64,000 nt of DNA from Anaerolineaceae bacterium (GCA_030653365.1 JAURZL010000007.1:310001-374000); one strand, 5' to 3'; counted from the stretch's first letter, positions 17,608 through 26,972 are shown. The notes: generated by a model not told the origin, from the letters alone. Numbers and translations are program-made.

Positions 17608-17916
17608 ATGAGTTTCCTTGCAGATTTACTAGGAAAAGTCCCATGTCCAGCTCACGCCAGGCAAGAAGTTGATCGTCTTATCGATGAATTATTGCGTATA
17701 GGTAAGACAGATGATTTCTTGTCTGAAAGACCTGGTGGACCTTTTAACGTTCAATGCCGTCATGTTCGTTCGATTGGGATCGGTAAAAGATTAAACGAAA
17801 TCGGGGGTGAAAAATTGATGGAATATTCTCTACGGCAAGTAAAAAAGAAATTAGGAAAAGAAATTTTTGCTCACTTGGAATATGCCTGGGATGATCTGGG
17901 ACAGTGGGTTCCATAA
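17608..17916 (+). CDS. Small conserved hypothetical protein
   Basis: 102 residues from the ATG at 17608 (MSFLADLLGK), preceded by GGGAG; an ATG seven codons earlier has no site. Basic, soluble, with a helix-rich C-terminus (SLRQVKKKLGKEIFAHLEYAWDDLG). The segment PCPAHARQEVDRLIDELLRIGKTDDFL and the Cys pair are notable, but no family is recognised. It is a single-gene unit with its own terminator. Confidence 0.7.
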   Translation: MSFLADLLGKVPCPAHARQEVDRLIDELLRIGKTDDFLSERPGGPFNVQCRHVRSIGIGKRLNEIGGEKLMEYSLRQVKKKLGKEIFAHLEYAWDDLGQWVP

Positions 17917-17920
17917 ATAT

Positions 17921-17946
17921 AAAAATCAGTTTGATTACTGATTTTT
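17921..17946 (+). terminator. Intrinsic terminator
   Basis: AAAAATCAGT pairs with ACTGATTTTT around a six-base loop, just after the small gene ending at 17916. Confidence 0.8.
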
Positions 17947-17972
17947 AACAAAAAATTTCTTTCTTTCAGAAG

Positions 17973-18044
17973 TGGGCCCGGAAGGATTCGAACCTTCGAC
18001 CAAGCGGTTATGAGCCGCGCGCTCTGCCGCTGAGCTACGGGCCC
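17973..18044 (-). tRNA. tRNA with CAT anticodon (tRNA-Met or lysidine-modified tRNA-Ile2)
   Basis: A 72-nt cloverleaf on the minus strand: acceptor GGGCCCG paired with CGGGCCC, D arm GCTCAGCGGCAGAGC, anticodon stem CGGCT/AACCG enclosing CAT (18012-18010), and T arm with GGTTCGAATCC. Discriminator A; CCA not encoded. CAT decodes Met, or Ile AUA after TilS modification; identity elements do not settle which. It is not an initiator-like sequence, since the acceptor's first pair is a normal G-C. Confidence 0.93.
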
Positions 18045-18099
18045 CCTCAAGTCCCGAAATTATATCATAAAGCTAAACACAGTGGAATAAAAAAATCAA

Positions 18100-18127
18100 A
18101 AACCCTCACAAAAAATCGTGAGGGTTT
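18100..18127 (-). terminator. Intrinsic terminator of the nucleobase operon
   Basis: AAACCCTCAC and GTGAGGGTTT form a ten-base-pair stem; on the minus strand it is followed by a T-rich run. It lies about 40 bases downstream of the amidohydrolase gene. Confidence 0.85.
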
Positions 18128-18167
18128 GTAGTTTCTGGAGCAGCGTTCCCCAGAGAACTAGCAAAAG

Positions 18168-19373
18168 TTATTTTACAGTTATATCTTTGCCTGATTTTAT
18201 TACATAGAGGGGAGCTTCATGATTCCAGATTGCTTCCCAGATGGATTCTGCATTCAATACAACCAGGTCAGCAGTGCCACCTTCTACCAGATTGTGACCT
18301 TCTTCGCCTAAGGCTTCAGCTGCATTTGTTGTGATCAAATCATAGAGAATTTCCATTTCCTGCCGGCTGTTCATCCACATGAGGTGAGCTGCAAGAAATG
18401 CTACTTCCAGCATGTTGTTACGACCAAATGGATAATAGGCATCAGCAATGTCATCCTGTCCTAAAGCAATCCGGACGCCAGCCTTGTATAAGTCTTTTAC
18501 ACGGGCATAAAGGGGACCGGTTTGGGGGTCAGACACGACACCAATTTTGGCACGTTTCAATAAATATTCAATTTTTCGATAATAGGGCTCGGGATATAAA
18601 GCCATTGCCCGGCTGTGTTGGGCAGTGACTCTACCTTCCCAACCGTTTTTAATGGTTGTTACAGCCAGCATTTCCAATGTTTTTAGTGTTGGATCACCGG
18701 CATCGTCAATCAGCATTGAAACGGGTTTATCGTATTTTTTGGCTAATGCAAACATTCGGTCGATATGTTCCTGAGCATCTGCATCGGTATATTCTATCCA
18801 GGGAATACCACCGACAACATCAGCACCTAATTTTAAAGCTTCTTCAATATATTCTTCAGCACCTGGGTCTCTTACCACGCCGTCTTGAGGGAATGCTACA
18901 ACTTCTAATTTAATTCGGTCTTTGTATTCTTCTCTTGCGCGAATTAAGGCTTTCACACCTACTAATTTGGCTTTTGTATCCGTATCAGCAAAAGCCCGGA
19001 TATGTGTATTCCCAAATTTCACAGCCAGATCAAGCGCTTTGCGCACATTTACGATAATCCAGCTTTCATCATATTGTTCTTTTACCTGTGCAGCCAACTC
19101 AATGGCTGTCATTGCTCCGCCCATAGATCCATCTGTATAGGCACCCATGGCTGCTTCATCCATCATGGATAAAGTATAGACTTTGCATAAATGGAGATGA
19201 CCATTAACAAATGATTCGGTAACTAATTTTCCACCAGCATCAATAACATTTTTGGCATCATCATCTACCTGAGCACCAATTTTTATGATCTTTCCATCTT
19301 GTATTGCAATTTGAATTAATTCATCTTGAGAAAATCTTGTTTTTGCATTCTTAATTATTAAATCGTAACTCAT
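18168..19373 (-). CDS. CodA-like cytosine deaminase family amidohydrolase, altered metal site
   Basis: 401 residues of the bacterial cytosine deaminase (CodA-like) amidohydrolase group. The first metal motif NGHLHLCK is present, and TAQHSRAM corresponds to the CodA TASHTTAM segment. The strand normally reading VHCDEIDDE reads SMLIDDAGD, so the metal-ligand His and catalytic Glu appear to be replaced; the HDD motif reads GQDDIADAYYP, keeping the Asp. AGGAGGTAAG precedes the ATG. It follows the molybdenum hydroxylase small subunit, so it likely acts on a purine/pyrimidine-like ring or a hydroxylated product. Substrate uncertain. Confidence 0.75.
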   Translation of the reverse strand: MSYDLIIKNAKTRFSQDELIQIAIQDGKIIKIGAQVDDDAKNVIDAGGKLVTESFVNGHLHLCKVYTLSMMDEAAMGAYTDGSMGGAMTAIELAAQVKEQYDESWIIVNVRKALDLAVKFGNTHIRAFADTDTKAKLVGVKALIRAREEYKDRIKLEVVAFPQDGVVRDPGAEEYIEEALKLGADVVGGIPWIEYTDADAQEHIDRMFALAKKYDKPVSMLIDDAGDPTLKTLEMLAVTTIKNGWEGRVTAQHSRAMALYPEPYYRKIEYLLKRAKIGVVSDPQTGPLYARVKDLYKAGVRIALGQDDIADAYYPFGRNNMLEVAFLAAHLMWMNSRQEMEILYDLITTNAAEALGEEGHNLVEGGTADLVVLNAESIWEAIWNHEAPLYVIKSGKDITVK

Positions 19374-19386
19374 TGAATCTTACCTC

Positions 19387-19887
19387 CTAGAATTTATAGT
19401 TTTCTAAAATTTTATTTCTTTCTAAAACTAATTTTTGTGCCATCAATGCACCATCTTTGATTGGTTCATAACCAGTGCAACGGCATAAATGTTTGTTTAA
19501 TGAATTAGAAATTTCTAATTCTGAGGCTTCTGGTTTGTTTTCTAACAAGCCGTATAACTCCATAACAATGCCAGGGGTGCAAAAACCACATTGAATTGCG
19601 CCTGATTCTGCAATGGATTTTTGGATTGGATGTAATTCTTTTCCTTTTGCCAGCCCTTCAATGGTCAGAATTTCTGTTCCAGCAACTTTACTGACCGGGG
19701 TATTGCAGCTTTTGATCGCTTTTCCATTAACAGTGACTGTACAGGTGCCGCATGTTGCATTATCACACCCTCTTTTTGTTCCGGTAAGGTTAAGGATTTC
19801 TCGGATTACATCAATCAACATCATTTCAGGATCAACTTCCACAACCCGGAGTTGTCCATTGATGGTAAAACTAATTTTTTCAACCAT
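19387..19887 (-). CDS. Molybdenum hydroxylase [2Fe-2S] small subunit (XdhC/CoxS-like)
   Basis: 166 residues with two [2Fe-2S] clusters: a plant-ferredoxin-type set at Cys41, Cys46, Cys49 and Cys61, and a helical-domain set at Cys100, Cys103, Cys135 and Cys137 (CGFC, CRC). It passes electrons from the molybdenum centre of the large subunit. It overlaps that subunit's stop by one base and is co-transcribed with it. No FAD subunit is encoded between or beside the genes. Confidence 0.93.
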   Translation of the reverse strand: MVEKISFTINGQLRVVEVDPEMMLIDVIREILNLTGTKRGCDNATCGTCTVTVNGKAIKSCNTPVSKVAGTEILTIEGLAKGKELHPIQKSIAESGAIQCGFCTPGIVMELYGLLENKPEASELEISNSLNKHLCRCTGYEPIKDGALMAQKLVLERNKILENYKF

Positions 19888-22217
19888 TATACATACTCCT
19901 TTTGATGTTTATCAGCAATTGCCTGCTTGAGAATTTCGGGAGTCACAGGTATTTCAAAGAAATCAACTCCAATGGCATCATAGATTGCATTCAAAATTGC
20001 AGGAGCTGGTCCAATCACTGGATGCTCACCAATACCACGGGCACCAAAGGGACCAACTGAACCCGGGTTTTCAATAAATTCAATCGTTTGGTTCGGTGCT
20101 TCCTTATAGGTGGGTAGGTGATACTTGAAAAAATGAGGATTTAAGATCTTTCCATCTTTATCGAATTCCACTTTTTCATACAAAGTAGCTCCGATTGCCA
20201 TTAATACGCCACCCAATACTGACCCACGAATTTGTAAAGGATTAATAACCTGACCAACATCAAATACAGAGGCAAAGTGATCGACGAAAACTTTCCCGGA
20301 TTTTTTCTCAATTCGGATTTCAGCTGCCTGTGCGCCAAATGTATACTCAACTCCCAGACTTCCCTGACCATTCTGGTCAGGATTGGAATAACGAGGAAGG
20401 CGGGCATCGGATACTGCTTGGGCAACTTCACCAATCGTAATACCATCACTCGTAATGTAACCTCTACTGAGTTCTGGAACTGCTACCCTGATGCTGGGAT
20501 CGTTCTTCAAGAAAACATATTCCCCATCATAGTCTAGATAATCCACATCTGTTTTGAGAACTTGCGCTGCTGTCTGTTTAAGAACCAGAATCAGTTTATC
20601 GGCTGCACGAATAATTGCCCGTCCACCCTGGGTTGTAAACATTGAACCAATTGTTTGCCATTCATAAGGTGAATATTGTGTATCAATGTCATTGTAGACA
20701 CGAATTCTCTCGGGGGGAATCTGAAGCGCTTCACCTGCTATTTGTTGAACAATGGTACGTAACCCTTGACCAACTTCTGCACCACCCATATTAATCGAAA
20801 TACTTCCATCGATATTCATTTTGATATAGCAGCCTTTTGTGGAAAATGGTGCCCCCTTTGGTGATTTCATCAATGCTGCAAATCCGCGACCATAATAGAA
20901 ATTTTCATCTTCGGTCATTTTTTCTTTATTAAAAACTAAATTCTGGACTTTTTCTGAACATGCTTTTACATCTCCATTGGATTTCCACATGGTTTCACCG
21001 AGGGAATTTACTTTACCTTCACACAGGTAATTCATTTCTCGTAATTCAAATGGATCCAGATTCAATTTTCTCGCCAGAATTTCCATTAATCTTTCGGTAG
21101 CAAATTGTGCTTCCTGATGGCCATATCCCCGATATGCTCCGACTGGCGGTGTATTGGTATAAACGGTATAGCCTGTTAAGTCACAATGGTCAAATTCATA
21201 GGGGCCGGTACAATTATGCGTTGCTGCAATCGTCACATTGACCGCGGTGTCTGCATAAGCACCACCAGAATGTAAGACTTTCGTTTCCATTGCGACCAGT
21301 TTGCCGTTCTTTTTTGCGCCAATTTTCATAATCATGCGAATTCCATGACCAAGAAGTGTACTGGTGAAATCTTCTTTACGGGATGCAACCCATTTCACCG
21401 GATAACCCGGTACGAAGCTGGCAATATAGGCAACGGTTTGCTCGACGGTAATATCAGATTTGTAACCAAAGCAACCACCAATATCCGGGATATGAACCCG
21501 GACATCAGATTCTGGAAGTCCATACGCATGAGCCAAATCCTGACGTATGATGAATGGACAGATTGATGAAGACCAGGCTTCGATTGTGTTATCTTCTTTG
21601 AACCAGACGATCGAACCATGAGGTTCAATTGCTGAACATGAACCGAAGGGATACAGGAAATCACCTTCTACAACGATCTCAGCTTCTTCAAAGCCATCTT
21701 TGCCTTTTCCTTTTTTCAATTGATAAAGATTTGCGATGTTGGTGCCAGCTAGTGGTTTCAGCGTGGGAAGATGCCAATGATCTCCATTTTCGTTATGTAT
21801 CAAGACAGCATCATCATTCATTGAATCTCGAGCATCTACATAAACGGGTAAGGGATCATAAACAACGCTGATTTTATCGAGTGCTTTCTGTGCATTAAAG
21901 CTTGTATCTGCGACAACTGCAGCAACTGGCTCACCTATATATCTGACTTTTTCCACCGCCATTGGCTGTAAATCTTTTATATTGTCCCCATAATGTAATT
22001 TGCAATCTTTTCCGGTAACGACTTTGACGACTCCAGGCATTTTTTCTGCTTCTGAAGTATCGATTGAAATAATCATGGCATGTGCATAATCTGGACGAAG
22101 AATCGCTGCGTGCAGCATTCCTGGTAAGCGAATATCATCAAGATATAGCGCTTTTCCAGTTACTTTATTGATTGCGTCTGGTCTGATATAAGATTTACCA
22201 ATATATTTGTAACTCAT
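19887..22217 (-). CDS. Xanthine dehydrogenase/aldehyde oxidase-type molybdopterin large subunit
   Basis: 776 residues, full length for a stand-alone Moco subunit. It has the N-terminal hammerhead segment (RPDAINKVTGKALYLDD), the substrate-pocket region GAYRGYGHQEAQFATERL, the cofactor loop GGAEVGQGLRT, and the C-terminal GARGIGEHPVIG with the catalytic Glu. It hydroxylates an aromatic heterocycle or oxidises an aldehyde using water as oxygen donor. Its neighbours (nucleoside-type ABC transporter, CodA-like amidohydrolase) favour a purine or related nucleobase. A GGAG site precedes the ATG. Confidence 0.9.
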   Translation of the reverse strand: MSYKYIGKSYIRPDAINKVTGKALYLDDIRLPGMLHAAILRPDYAHAMIISIDTSEAEKMPGVVKVVTGKDCKLHYGDNIKDLQPMAVEKVRYIGEPVAAVVADTSFNAQKALDKISVVYDPLPVYVDARDSMNDDAVLIHNENGDHWHLPTLKPLAGTNIANLYQLKKGKGKDGFEEAEIVVEGDFLYPFGSCSAIEPHGSIVWFKEDNTIEAWSSSICPFIIRQDLAHAYGLPESDVRVHIPDIGGCFGYKSDITVEQTVAYIASFVPGYPVKWVASRKEDFTSTLLGHGIRMIMKIGAKKNGKLVAMETKVLHSGGAYADTAVNVTIAATHNCTGPYEFDHCDLTGYTVYTNTPPVGAYRGYGHQEAQFATERLMEILARKLNLDPFELREMNYLCEGKVNSLGETMWKSNGDVKACSEKVQNLVFNKEKMTEDENFYYGRGFAALMKSPKGAPFSTKGCYIKMNIDGSISINMGGAEVGQGLRTIVQQIAGEALQIPPERIRVYNDIDTQYSPYEWQTIGSMFTTQGGRAIIRAADKLILVLKQTAAQVLKTDVDYLDYDGEYVFLKNDPSIRVAVPELSRGYITSDGITIGEVAQAVSDARLPRYSNPDQNGQGSLGVEYTFGAQAAEIRIEKKSGKVFVDHFASVFDVGQVINPLQIRGSVLGGVLMAIGATLYEKVEFDKDGKILNPHFFKYHLPTYKEAPNQTIEFIENPGSVGPFGARGIGEHPVIGPAPAILNAIYDAIGVDFFEIPVTPEILKQAIADKHQKEYV

Positions 22218-22271
22218 ATCTCATGCTCCATTCTAAAAAATTATGTATCTTCTCAAAATACTTGGGTTATT

Positions 22272-22306
22272 GGGAGTTTTGGCGGTGATACCCGTCAAAA
22301 ACTCCC
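22272..22306. repeat. Dispersed palindromic repeat, copy B
   Basis: GGGAGTTTTGGCGG pairs with CCCGTCAAAAACTCCC around TGATA. Lies in the gap between the molybdenum subunit and the permease genes. Confidence 0.65.
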
Positions 22307-22343
22307 TGACTGGTTAGATGAAAAGATCCATAAAAAAAAATAA

Positions 22344-23267
22344 TCATCCTTCTCTGCGATAAGGTTTGAGTAATGCAGCTGGATAGCTTGCATTCCTTCC
22401 TGCCAGAACCAGGGCAATAATGGTTACAACATAAGGCAAAGCCAGGAATGTCTCATACGGGATCGGTAACTGGAGTCCCATTGCCTGCAATCGCAGTTGT
22501 AATGCGAATGTTCCTCCAAATATTAATGCACCGCCCATCACTTTTACGGGAGACCAATTTCCAAAGATTACGATGGCAATTGCTACCCATCCACGTCCAG
22601 CGACGATACCGTGGGTAAATGCGCCTAATTGAGCCAGGGACAGGAAAGCTCCACCTGCTGCCATTAAGGCACCACCAATCGCTAAAACAGAGTAGCGGAC
22701 CAGGTAAACATTGACACCTGCTGCATCAACAGCTTCGGGATTCTCACCAACTGCTCGAATATTAAGTCCAAATCGTGTGCGGTAAAGGATAAACCAGGCA
22801 AGTGGAATGATCACCAAAAAAGTGATGTAAGTTAATAAATATTGAGAAGAAATCGTACCTAGAATTGGAACATCTTTGAAAGGGGTTATTGCTTGAAAGG
22901 AAGGGATGTAAGGAGGAGTTGATCGGCCTCCGTACACCAATCTGAATCCATACAATGATAAGCCAGTTAATAGTAAGGTAATTCCAAGTCCGGAAACATG
23001 TTGATTGACCCCTAATGTAACTGTCAGCAATCCCATCAATAATCCAGCGATAACACCGCTAAGAATTGCCATGATTAACCCCAGCCATAAAGATCCGCTT
23101 TGATCTGCTACAAAGAATCCTACGAAGGCACCAAAAAACATGATTCCTTCAATTCCCAAATTAAGAATACCTGCGCGCTCTGAGTATGTTTCTCCGATCG
23201 CTGCTAACAGGATGGGTGTGGAAACGCGAAGTGTTGCTGCAATTAAATTTACTAGAAATATTTCCAT
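22344..23267 (-). CDS. ABC transporter permease, BMP/nucleoside type (NupQ-like)
   Basis: 307 residues, eight to ten hydrophobic segments, branched-chain-type permease fold. GETYSERAGILNLGIEGIMFFGA is the conserved signature of the YufQ/NupQ permeases, and VYGGRSTPPYIPSF and GRNASYPAALLKPYRR fit the family. It forms the heterodimeric channel with the preceding permease for nucleoside/nucleobase import. The start codon overlaps the stop of the upstream permease. Confidence 0.9.
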   Translation of the reverse strand: MEIFLVNLIAATLRVSTPILLAAIGETYSERAGILNLGIEGIMFFGAFVGFFVADQSGSLWLGLIMAILSGVIAGLLMGLLTVTLGVNQHVSGLGITLLLTGLSLYGFRLVYGGRSTPPYIPSFQAITPFKDVPILGTISSQYLLTYITFLVIIPLAWFILYRTRFGLNIRAVGENPEAVDAAGVNVYLVRYSVLAIGGALMAAGGAFLSLAQLGAFTHGIVAGRGWVAIAIVIFGNWSPVKVMGGALIFGGTFALQLRLQAMGLQLPIPYETFLALPYVVTIIALVLAGRNASYPAALLKPYRREG

Positions 23268-24340
23268 TACATCCTCCTGATCCGATATCGTTGTAGAAGT
23301 AACATTCCTAACGCAACCAATAACATAATGGCTTGCGTAACTTCGCCTAAATAGACTGGAACACCCAATGCCCGACTCAAGGTCTGTGCTCCTGTATCTA
23401 CCAGTCCAAAGAATAAAGCAGCCAGTCCGACACCAAATGCGTTCAGCGAACCCAATGTGGCGATAATGACACCGGTATAACCATACCCTGGAGATAGTTC
23501 TCCGATCAAATGGAAATGGATACCAGCAACTTCTGCTACGCCAGCAATACCAGCAATGCCACCACTTATTAATGCAGCGGTGAGAATGGTTTTATTGACA
23601 TTTATCCCAGCAAATCTAGCAGCTGGTTTCCCCAGACCAACAGCTCTCATTTTCAAACCAAAGGATGTGCGTGTCATGACGATCCACAGGATGATGATTA
23701 AGACGACAGCCACTACAAAACCAAAATTCAATCGGGAACGAGGAACAAGTTTGAAAAATACTGCTGTCGGAGAAATGTCTGGCGATTGTGGCCATCCGGA
23801 ATTTGGATCACGCCAGGGACCATTTAAAACTGCACTGACGATGTAAGCCATAATTGAATTCATTAATAAGGTTGTTACAACCTCATCAACAGCCAATTTT
23901 ACTTTCAGAAGAGCAGGGATGAGTGCCCATGCCATTCCTGCCAGGAATCCACCAGCAATCATTACAGGTATAGCGATAATCGGTGGTACGCCAACCAAAG
24001 CCATTCCGAGACCAGTAGCTGCCATTGCACCGGCATACAATTGACCTTCTGCACCAATATTATAGTAGCCTGTGGCAAATGCGTAGGTTACAGCAACACC
24101 ACAGATTATTAATGGTGTAGCTTTAACCAGGATTTCCAACAGGGAAACACGGCTTTCTAATGGTGCAAACAGGAAGTAATAATAGGCATCAAATGGGTTC
24201 GCATCTGCTAGAAGTATCAAGCCTGATGTGAGAATGAATGTCCCGATCAAAGCCAATACAGGAATAAGTGGTTTCACCCAAAAAGGAGGATTGTCTGTTT
24301 TGATGAGACGCCAGCGAGGTTTTTCATTGATTTCCATCAT
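23267..24340 (-). CDS. ABC transporter permease, BMP/nucleoside type (NupP-like)
   Basis: 357 residues, multispanning, with an N-terminal helix before the core. ATGYYNIGAEGQLYAGA is the diagnostic YufP/NupP segment; LKMRAVGLGKPAARFAGINV matches the coupling loop that contacts the ATPase. It overlaps the ATPase gene by four bases and the second permease by one. Confidence 0.9.
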   Translation of the reverse strand: MMEINEKPRWRLIKTDNPPFWVKPLIPVLALIGTFILTSGLILLADANPFDAYYYFLFAPLESRVSLLEILVKATPLIICGVAVTYAFATGYYNIGAEGQLYAGAMAATGLGMALVGVPPIIAIPVMIAGGFLAGMAWALIPALLKVKLAVDEVVTTLLMNSIMAYIVSAVLNGPWRDPNSGWPQSPDISPTAVFFKLVPRSRLNFGFVVAVVLIIILWIVMTRTSFGLKMRAVGLGKPAARFAGINVNKTILTAALISGGIAGIAGVAEVAGIHFHLIGELSPGYGYTGVIIATLGSLNAFGVGLAALFFGLVDTGAQTLSRALGVPVYLGEVTQAIMLLVALGMLLLQRYRIRRM

Positions 24341-25836
24341 ACCTCCTCTCTTAGCGCACCAGACATCATTAAACCCAACTTTTCAGGTGTAGCATCCTGA
24401 ACTTTCACAATTCCTACTATTTCGCCTTCGTAAATTACTGCAATCCGATCAGAAATGGCGAAAATCTCATCGAGGTCCTCTGAAATTACAAGAACTGCAG
24501 CTCCTCTTGATCGCTGTTCAAGTAATTGTTGACGCACATAATCAGTAGCTCCAACATCCAGACCTCTGGTTGGTTGGGGGGCAATAACAACCTCAGGTTG
24601 TCTTGATAATACTCTTGCCAATAATACTTTTTGCATATTTCCACCGGACAACGTTCGAATTTTGTCTGTTGGTTTTGCTTTAATTTGGAAATTTTTGATC
24701 AATAATTCTGCGTTTTCGCGAATAGCTTTTCGATTTAAGAATCCTTTTTGCGAATATTCATCTAAATGTTCTAAGCAAAGGTTTTCATAAACCGTTAAAT
24801 CGCCAACGACACCTTCATGGCGATCTTCTGGAATTCTTCCCATTCCAAATTTTGAAAATTCGGAAGGCTCGAGCCCGACCAAATTTTTTCCATTTATTTT
24901 GATTGTCCCACTAGTCGGAACTTTTACACCACTCAATGTCTCTGCTAACTCTTTCTGACCATTACCACCAACTCCAGCAATTCCTAAAATTTCACCGGAT
25001 TTAATAGATAACTTAATGTTTTTTAATGCAGCAAGACCTTTGTCATCTGTTGCACAGAGATCTTCAATTTCTATGATATTTTTGTTATCGGGATTCACCT
25101 CATTCTGGCGCCGAACGCCAAAATTATCCCTACCTACCATCATGGCAGCTAACTTCTTTTGGGTGATATCAACAGTATTAACAGTACCAATAGATTTTCC
25201 ATCACGTAACACAGTAACGCGATCAGTAATTTTTGTCACTTCATCTAATTTATGACTGATGAAAATTACAGATAAGCCATCCTTACGAAGACGATCCAGC
25301 GTTTCAAACAAGCTGTCAACTTCTTGAGGAATGAGAACCGCGGTAGGTTCATCTAAAATTAAAACTTTTGCATTTCTATATAAAGCTTTTAGGATTTCGA
25401 CTCTTTGTCGTTGACCAACTGACAAATGTCGCACGATAGATTTTGGATTTATATCCAATCCGAACTGGCGGGCAGCTTCACCCACCTTTTTCTCGATTGC
25501 AGTTCGATCGAGTAAGAAGCTGTCCGTATAACCAAGTACAACATTTTCAGCAACAGTCATAGGTGGAACGAGGGCAAAATGTTGTGTTACCATTCCGATC
25601 CCATTTTTGATTGCATCTTTTGGTGAGTGGATGATAACTTTTTCACCATTAATCAGGATATCGCCGGATGTCTGTTGATAAAGACCGTAAAGAATCCTCA
25701 TCAAAGTTGTTTTTCCAGCGCCATTCTCTCCCAGTAATGCATGAATTTCACCTTTGCGAAGCTGAAAATCGACATGGTCATTTGCTACCAGTTCACCAAA
25801 AAATTTGGTGACCTTATGCATTTCTACGATGTACAT
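24337..25836 (-). CDS. ABC transporter ATP-binding protein, two-domain, BMP/nucleoside type (NupO-like)
   Basis: 499 residues with two nucleotide-binding domains. Domain 1: Walker A GENGAGKTT (about 36-44), signature LSVGQRQRVE, Walker B VLILDEPTAVL. Domain 2: degenerate Walker A GVGGNGQKE, signature LSGGNMQKVL, Walker B substitute EVVIAPQPTRGLD, as usual for RbsA/YufO-type fusions where one site is inactive. Energises the two downstream permeases. CGGAGAAAAA precedes the ATG. Confidence 0.93.
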   Translation of the reverse strand: MYIVEMHKVTKFFGELVANDHVDFQLRKGEIHALLGENGAGKTTLMRILYGLYQQTSGDILINGEKVIIHSPKDAIKNGIGMVTQHFALVPPMTVAENVVLGYTDSFLLDRTAIEKKVGEAARQFGLDINPKSIVRHLSVGQRQRVEILKALYRNAKVLILDEPTAVLIPQEVDSLFETLDRLRKDGLSVIFISHKLDEVTKITDRVTVLRDGKSIGTVNTVDITQKKLAAMMVGRDNFGVRRQNEVNPDNKNIIEIEDLCATDDKGLAALKNIKLSIKSGEILGIAGVGGNGQKELAETLSGVKVPTSGTIKINGKNLVGLEPSEFSKFGMGRIPEDRHEGVVGDLTVYENLCLEHLDEYSQKGFLNRKAIRENAELLIKNFQIKAKPTDKIRTLSGGNMQKVLLARVLSRQPEVVIAPQPTRGLDVGATDYVRQQLLEQRSRGAAVLVISEDLDEIFAISDRIAVIYEGEIVGIVKVQDATPEKLGLMMSGALREEV

Positions 25837-25852
25837 TTTTTCTCCGACATTT

Positions 25853-25887
25853 CTCTCCCCCCTTTAGCGCTACTAAAGAGGGGAGAG
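25853..25887 (-). other. Strong hairpin between bmp and ATPase genes
   Basis: CTCTCCCC (25853-25860) pairs with GGGGAGAG (25880-25887), with an inner TTTAG/CTAAA. It lies just ahead of the ATPase gene on the minus strand; likely an mRNA-stability or processing hairpin. Confidence 0.5.
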
Positions 25888-25910
25888 ATGTTAGTAATTA
25901 ATAAAAAAGA

Positions 25911-25949
25911 AAAAATGCCAGGTGAAAAGTGGTAAGCCCTGGCATTTTT
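25911..25949 (-). terminator. Terminator/attenuator after the BMP lipoprotein gene
   Basis: AAAAATGCCAGG pairs with CCTGGCATTTTT; on the minus strand a T-rich run follows. It sits inside the operon, right after the binding-protein gene, so most transcripts should stop here and give excess binding protein over permease. Confidence 0.85.
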
Positions 25950-25955
25950 AATTCA

Positions 25956-26972
25956 TTAGTTGGATCCTGCGGGGATTTCTTCAGCGATATTTACACGGAA
26001 GAGACCGTCTTTGATTTCCTGTTCACGTTGTTTCACTAAAGCCAACACATCAGCTGGTAATTTGGCGTCCATACCATGGAATGGTGCAAGATATGCTCCA
26101 CCTTTACCAACCATGCTGAAGTCTTTGAGATCCTGGGCTGTGAAAGCACCAGCTTTAACTTGATTGATAATGTAATCAACTGTTGGAGTCATATTCCAAA
26201 CTGCGCTGTTTACTACATGATCAGGACCTAATTCATATTGGTCGCTCATGTTACCAAAAGCATATAACCCATTTTCAACAGCAGCTTCAATGACACCAAA
26301 ACGTTCTGCAAAGAGAACATCTGCACCATTATCAATTTGAGCCAATGCAGCTTCTTTAGCAGCAGCAGGATCAAACCAGCTGTTGATAAAGGTCACCAGA
26401 ACTGTTGCATCAGGATTGACTTCTTTCACACCTTCAATAAATGCATTTGTGATACGGTTCACTTCTGGTACAGGATGGCCACCAACGACACCAATGACAC
26501 CACTCTCAGACAGGCCACCAGCCATTAATCCACAAAGGTAGGCAGGTTCATGAATCCAGTTATCAAATACTGCAACATTGGGTTCAGTCGGTCCAAGACC
26601 GGAGCCAAAGACGTAGGCGATTTCAGGGTAATCCATTGCAACGCGGCGAACTGCTTCTTCATTTCCAAATGCATCACCGAAAATTGCAGCGGGTTTCTTA
26701 CTTTCAGATACTTCGCGTAGGATTCTTTCCATGTCACCTGAGTAACCAATATCATCAGTGTACTCATATCTGATTTTTCCTTCAGATTCTGCTTTTTTAA
26801 GAGCTACGTGGATGACGCCATCCCAAGGCTCTTCAATTGCGGTAGCGTATGCACCAAAGTACAAAGGAACATCATCAGTAGTTACTTCTGGTTCTACTTC
26901 TGCTGGTTTACAGGCTGAGAGCAGAACTGTGAGTAATAGGGCGAACACAAGAATAACTTTTAATTGTTTCAT
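25956..26972 (-). CDS. BMP family nucleoside-binding lipoprotein (PnrA-like)
   Basis: 338 residues. Signal peptide with lipobox LSAC (Cys21). The mature part has BMP features: VALKKAESEGKIRYEYTDD, FGDAFGNEEAVRRVAMDYPEI, VFDNWIHEPAYLCGLMAGGL, and IGVVGGHPVPEVN. It binds nucleosides or nucleobases outside the membrane and delivers them to the downstream permeases. AAGGAG lies ahead of the ATG. First gene of the nucleobase operon. Confidence 0.92.
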   Translation of the reverse strand: MKQLKVILVFALLLTVLLSACKPAEVEPEVTTDDVPLYFGAYATAIEEPWDGVIHVALKKAESEGKIRYEYTDDIGYSGDMERILREVSESKKPAAIFGDAFGNEEAVRRVAMDYPEIAYVFGSGLGPTEPNVAVFDNWIHEPAYLCGLMAGGLSESGVIGVVGGHPVPEVNRITNAFIEGVKEVNPDATVLVTFINSWFDPAAAKEAALAQIDNGADVLFAERFGVIEAAVENGLYAFGNMSDQYELGPDHVVNSAVWNMTPTVDYIINQVKAGAFTAQDLKDFSMVGKGGAYLAPFHGMDAKLPADVLALVKQREQEIKDGLFRVNIAEEIPAGSN

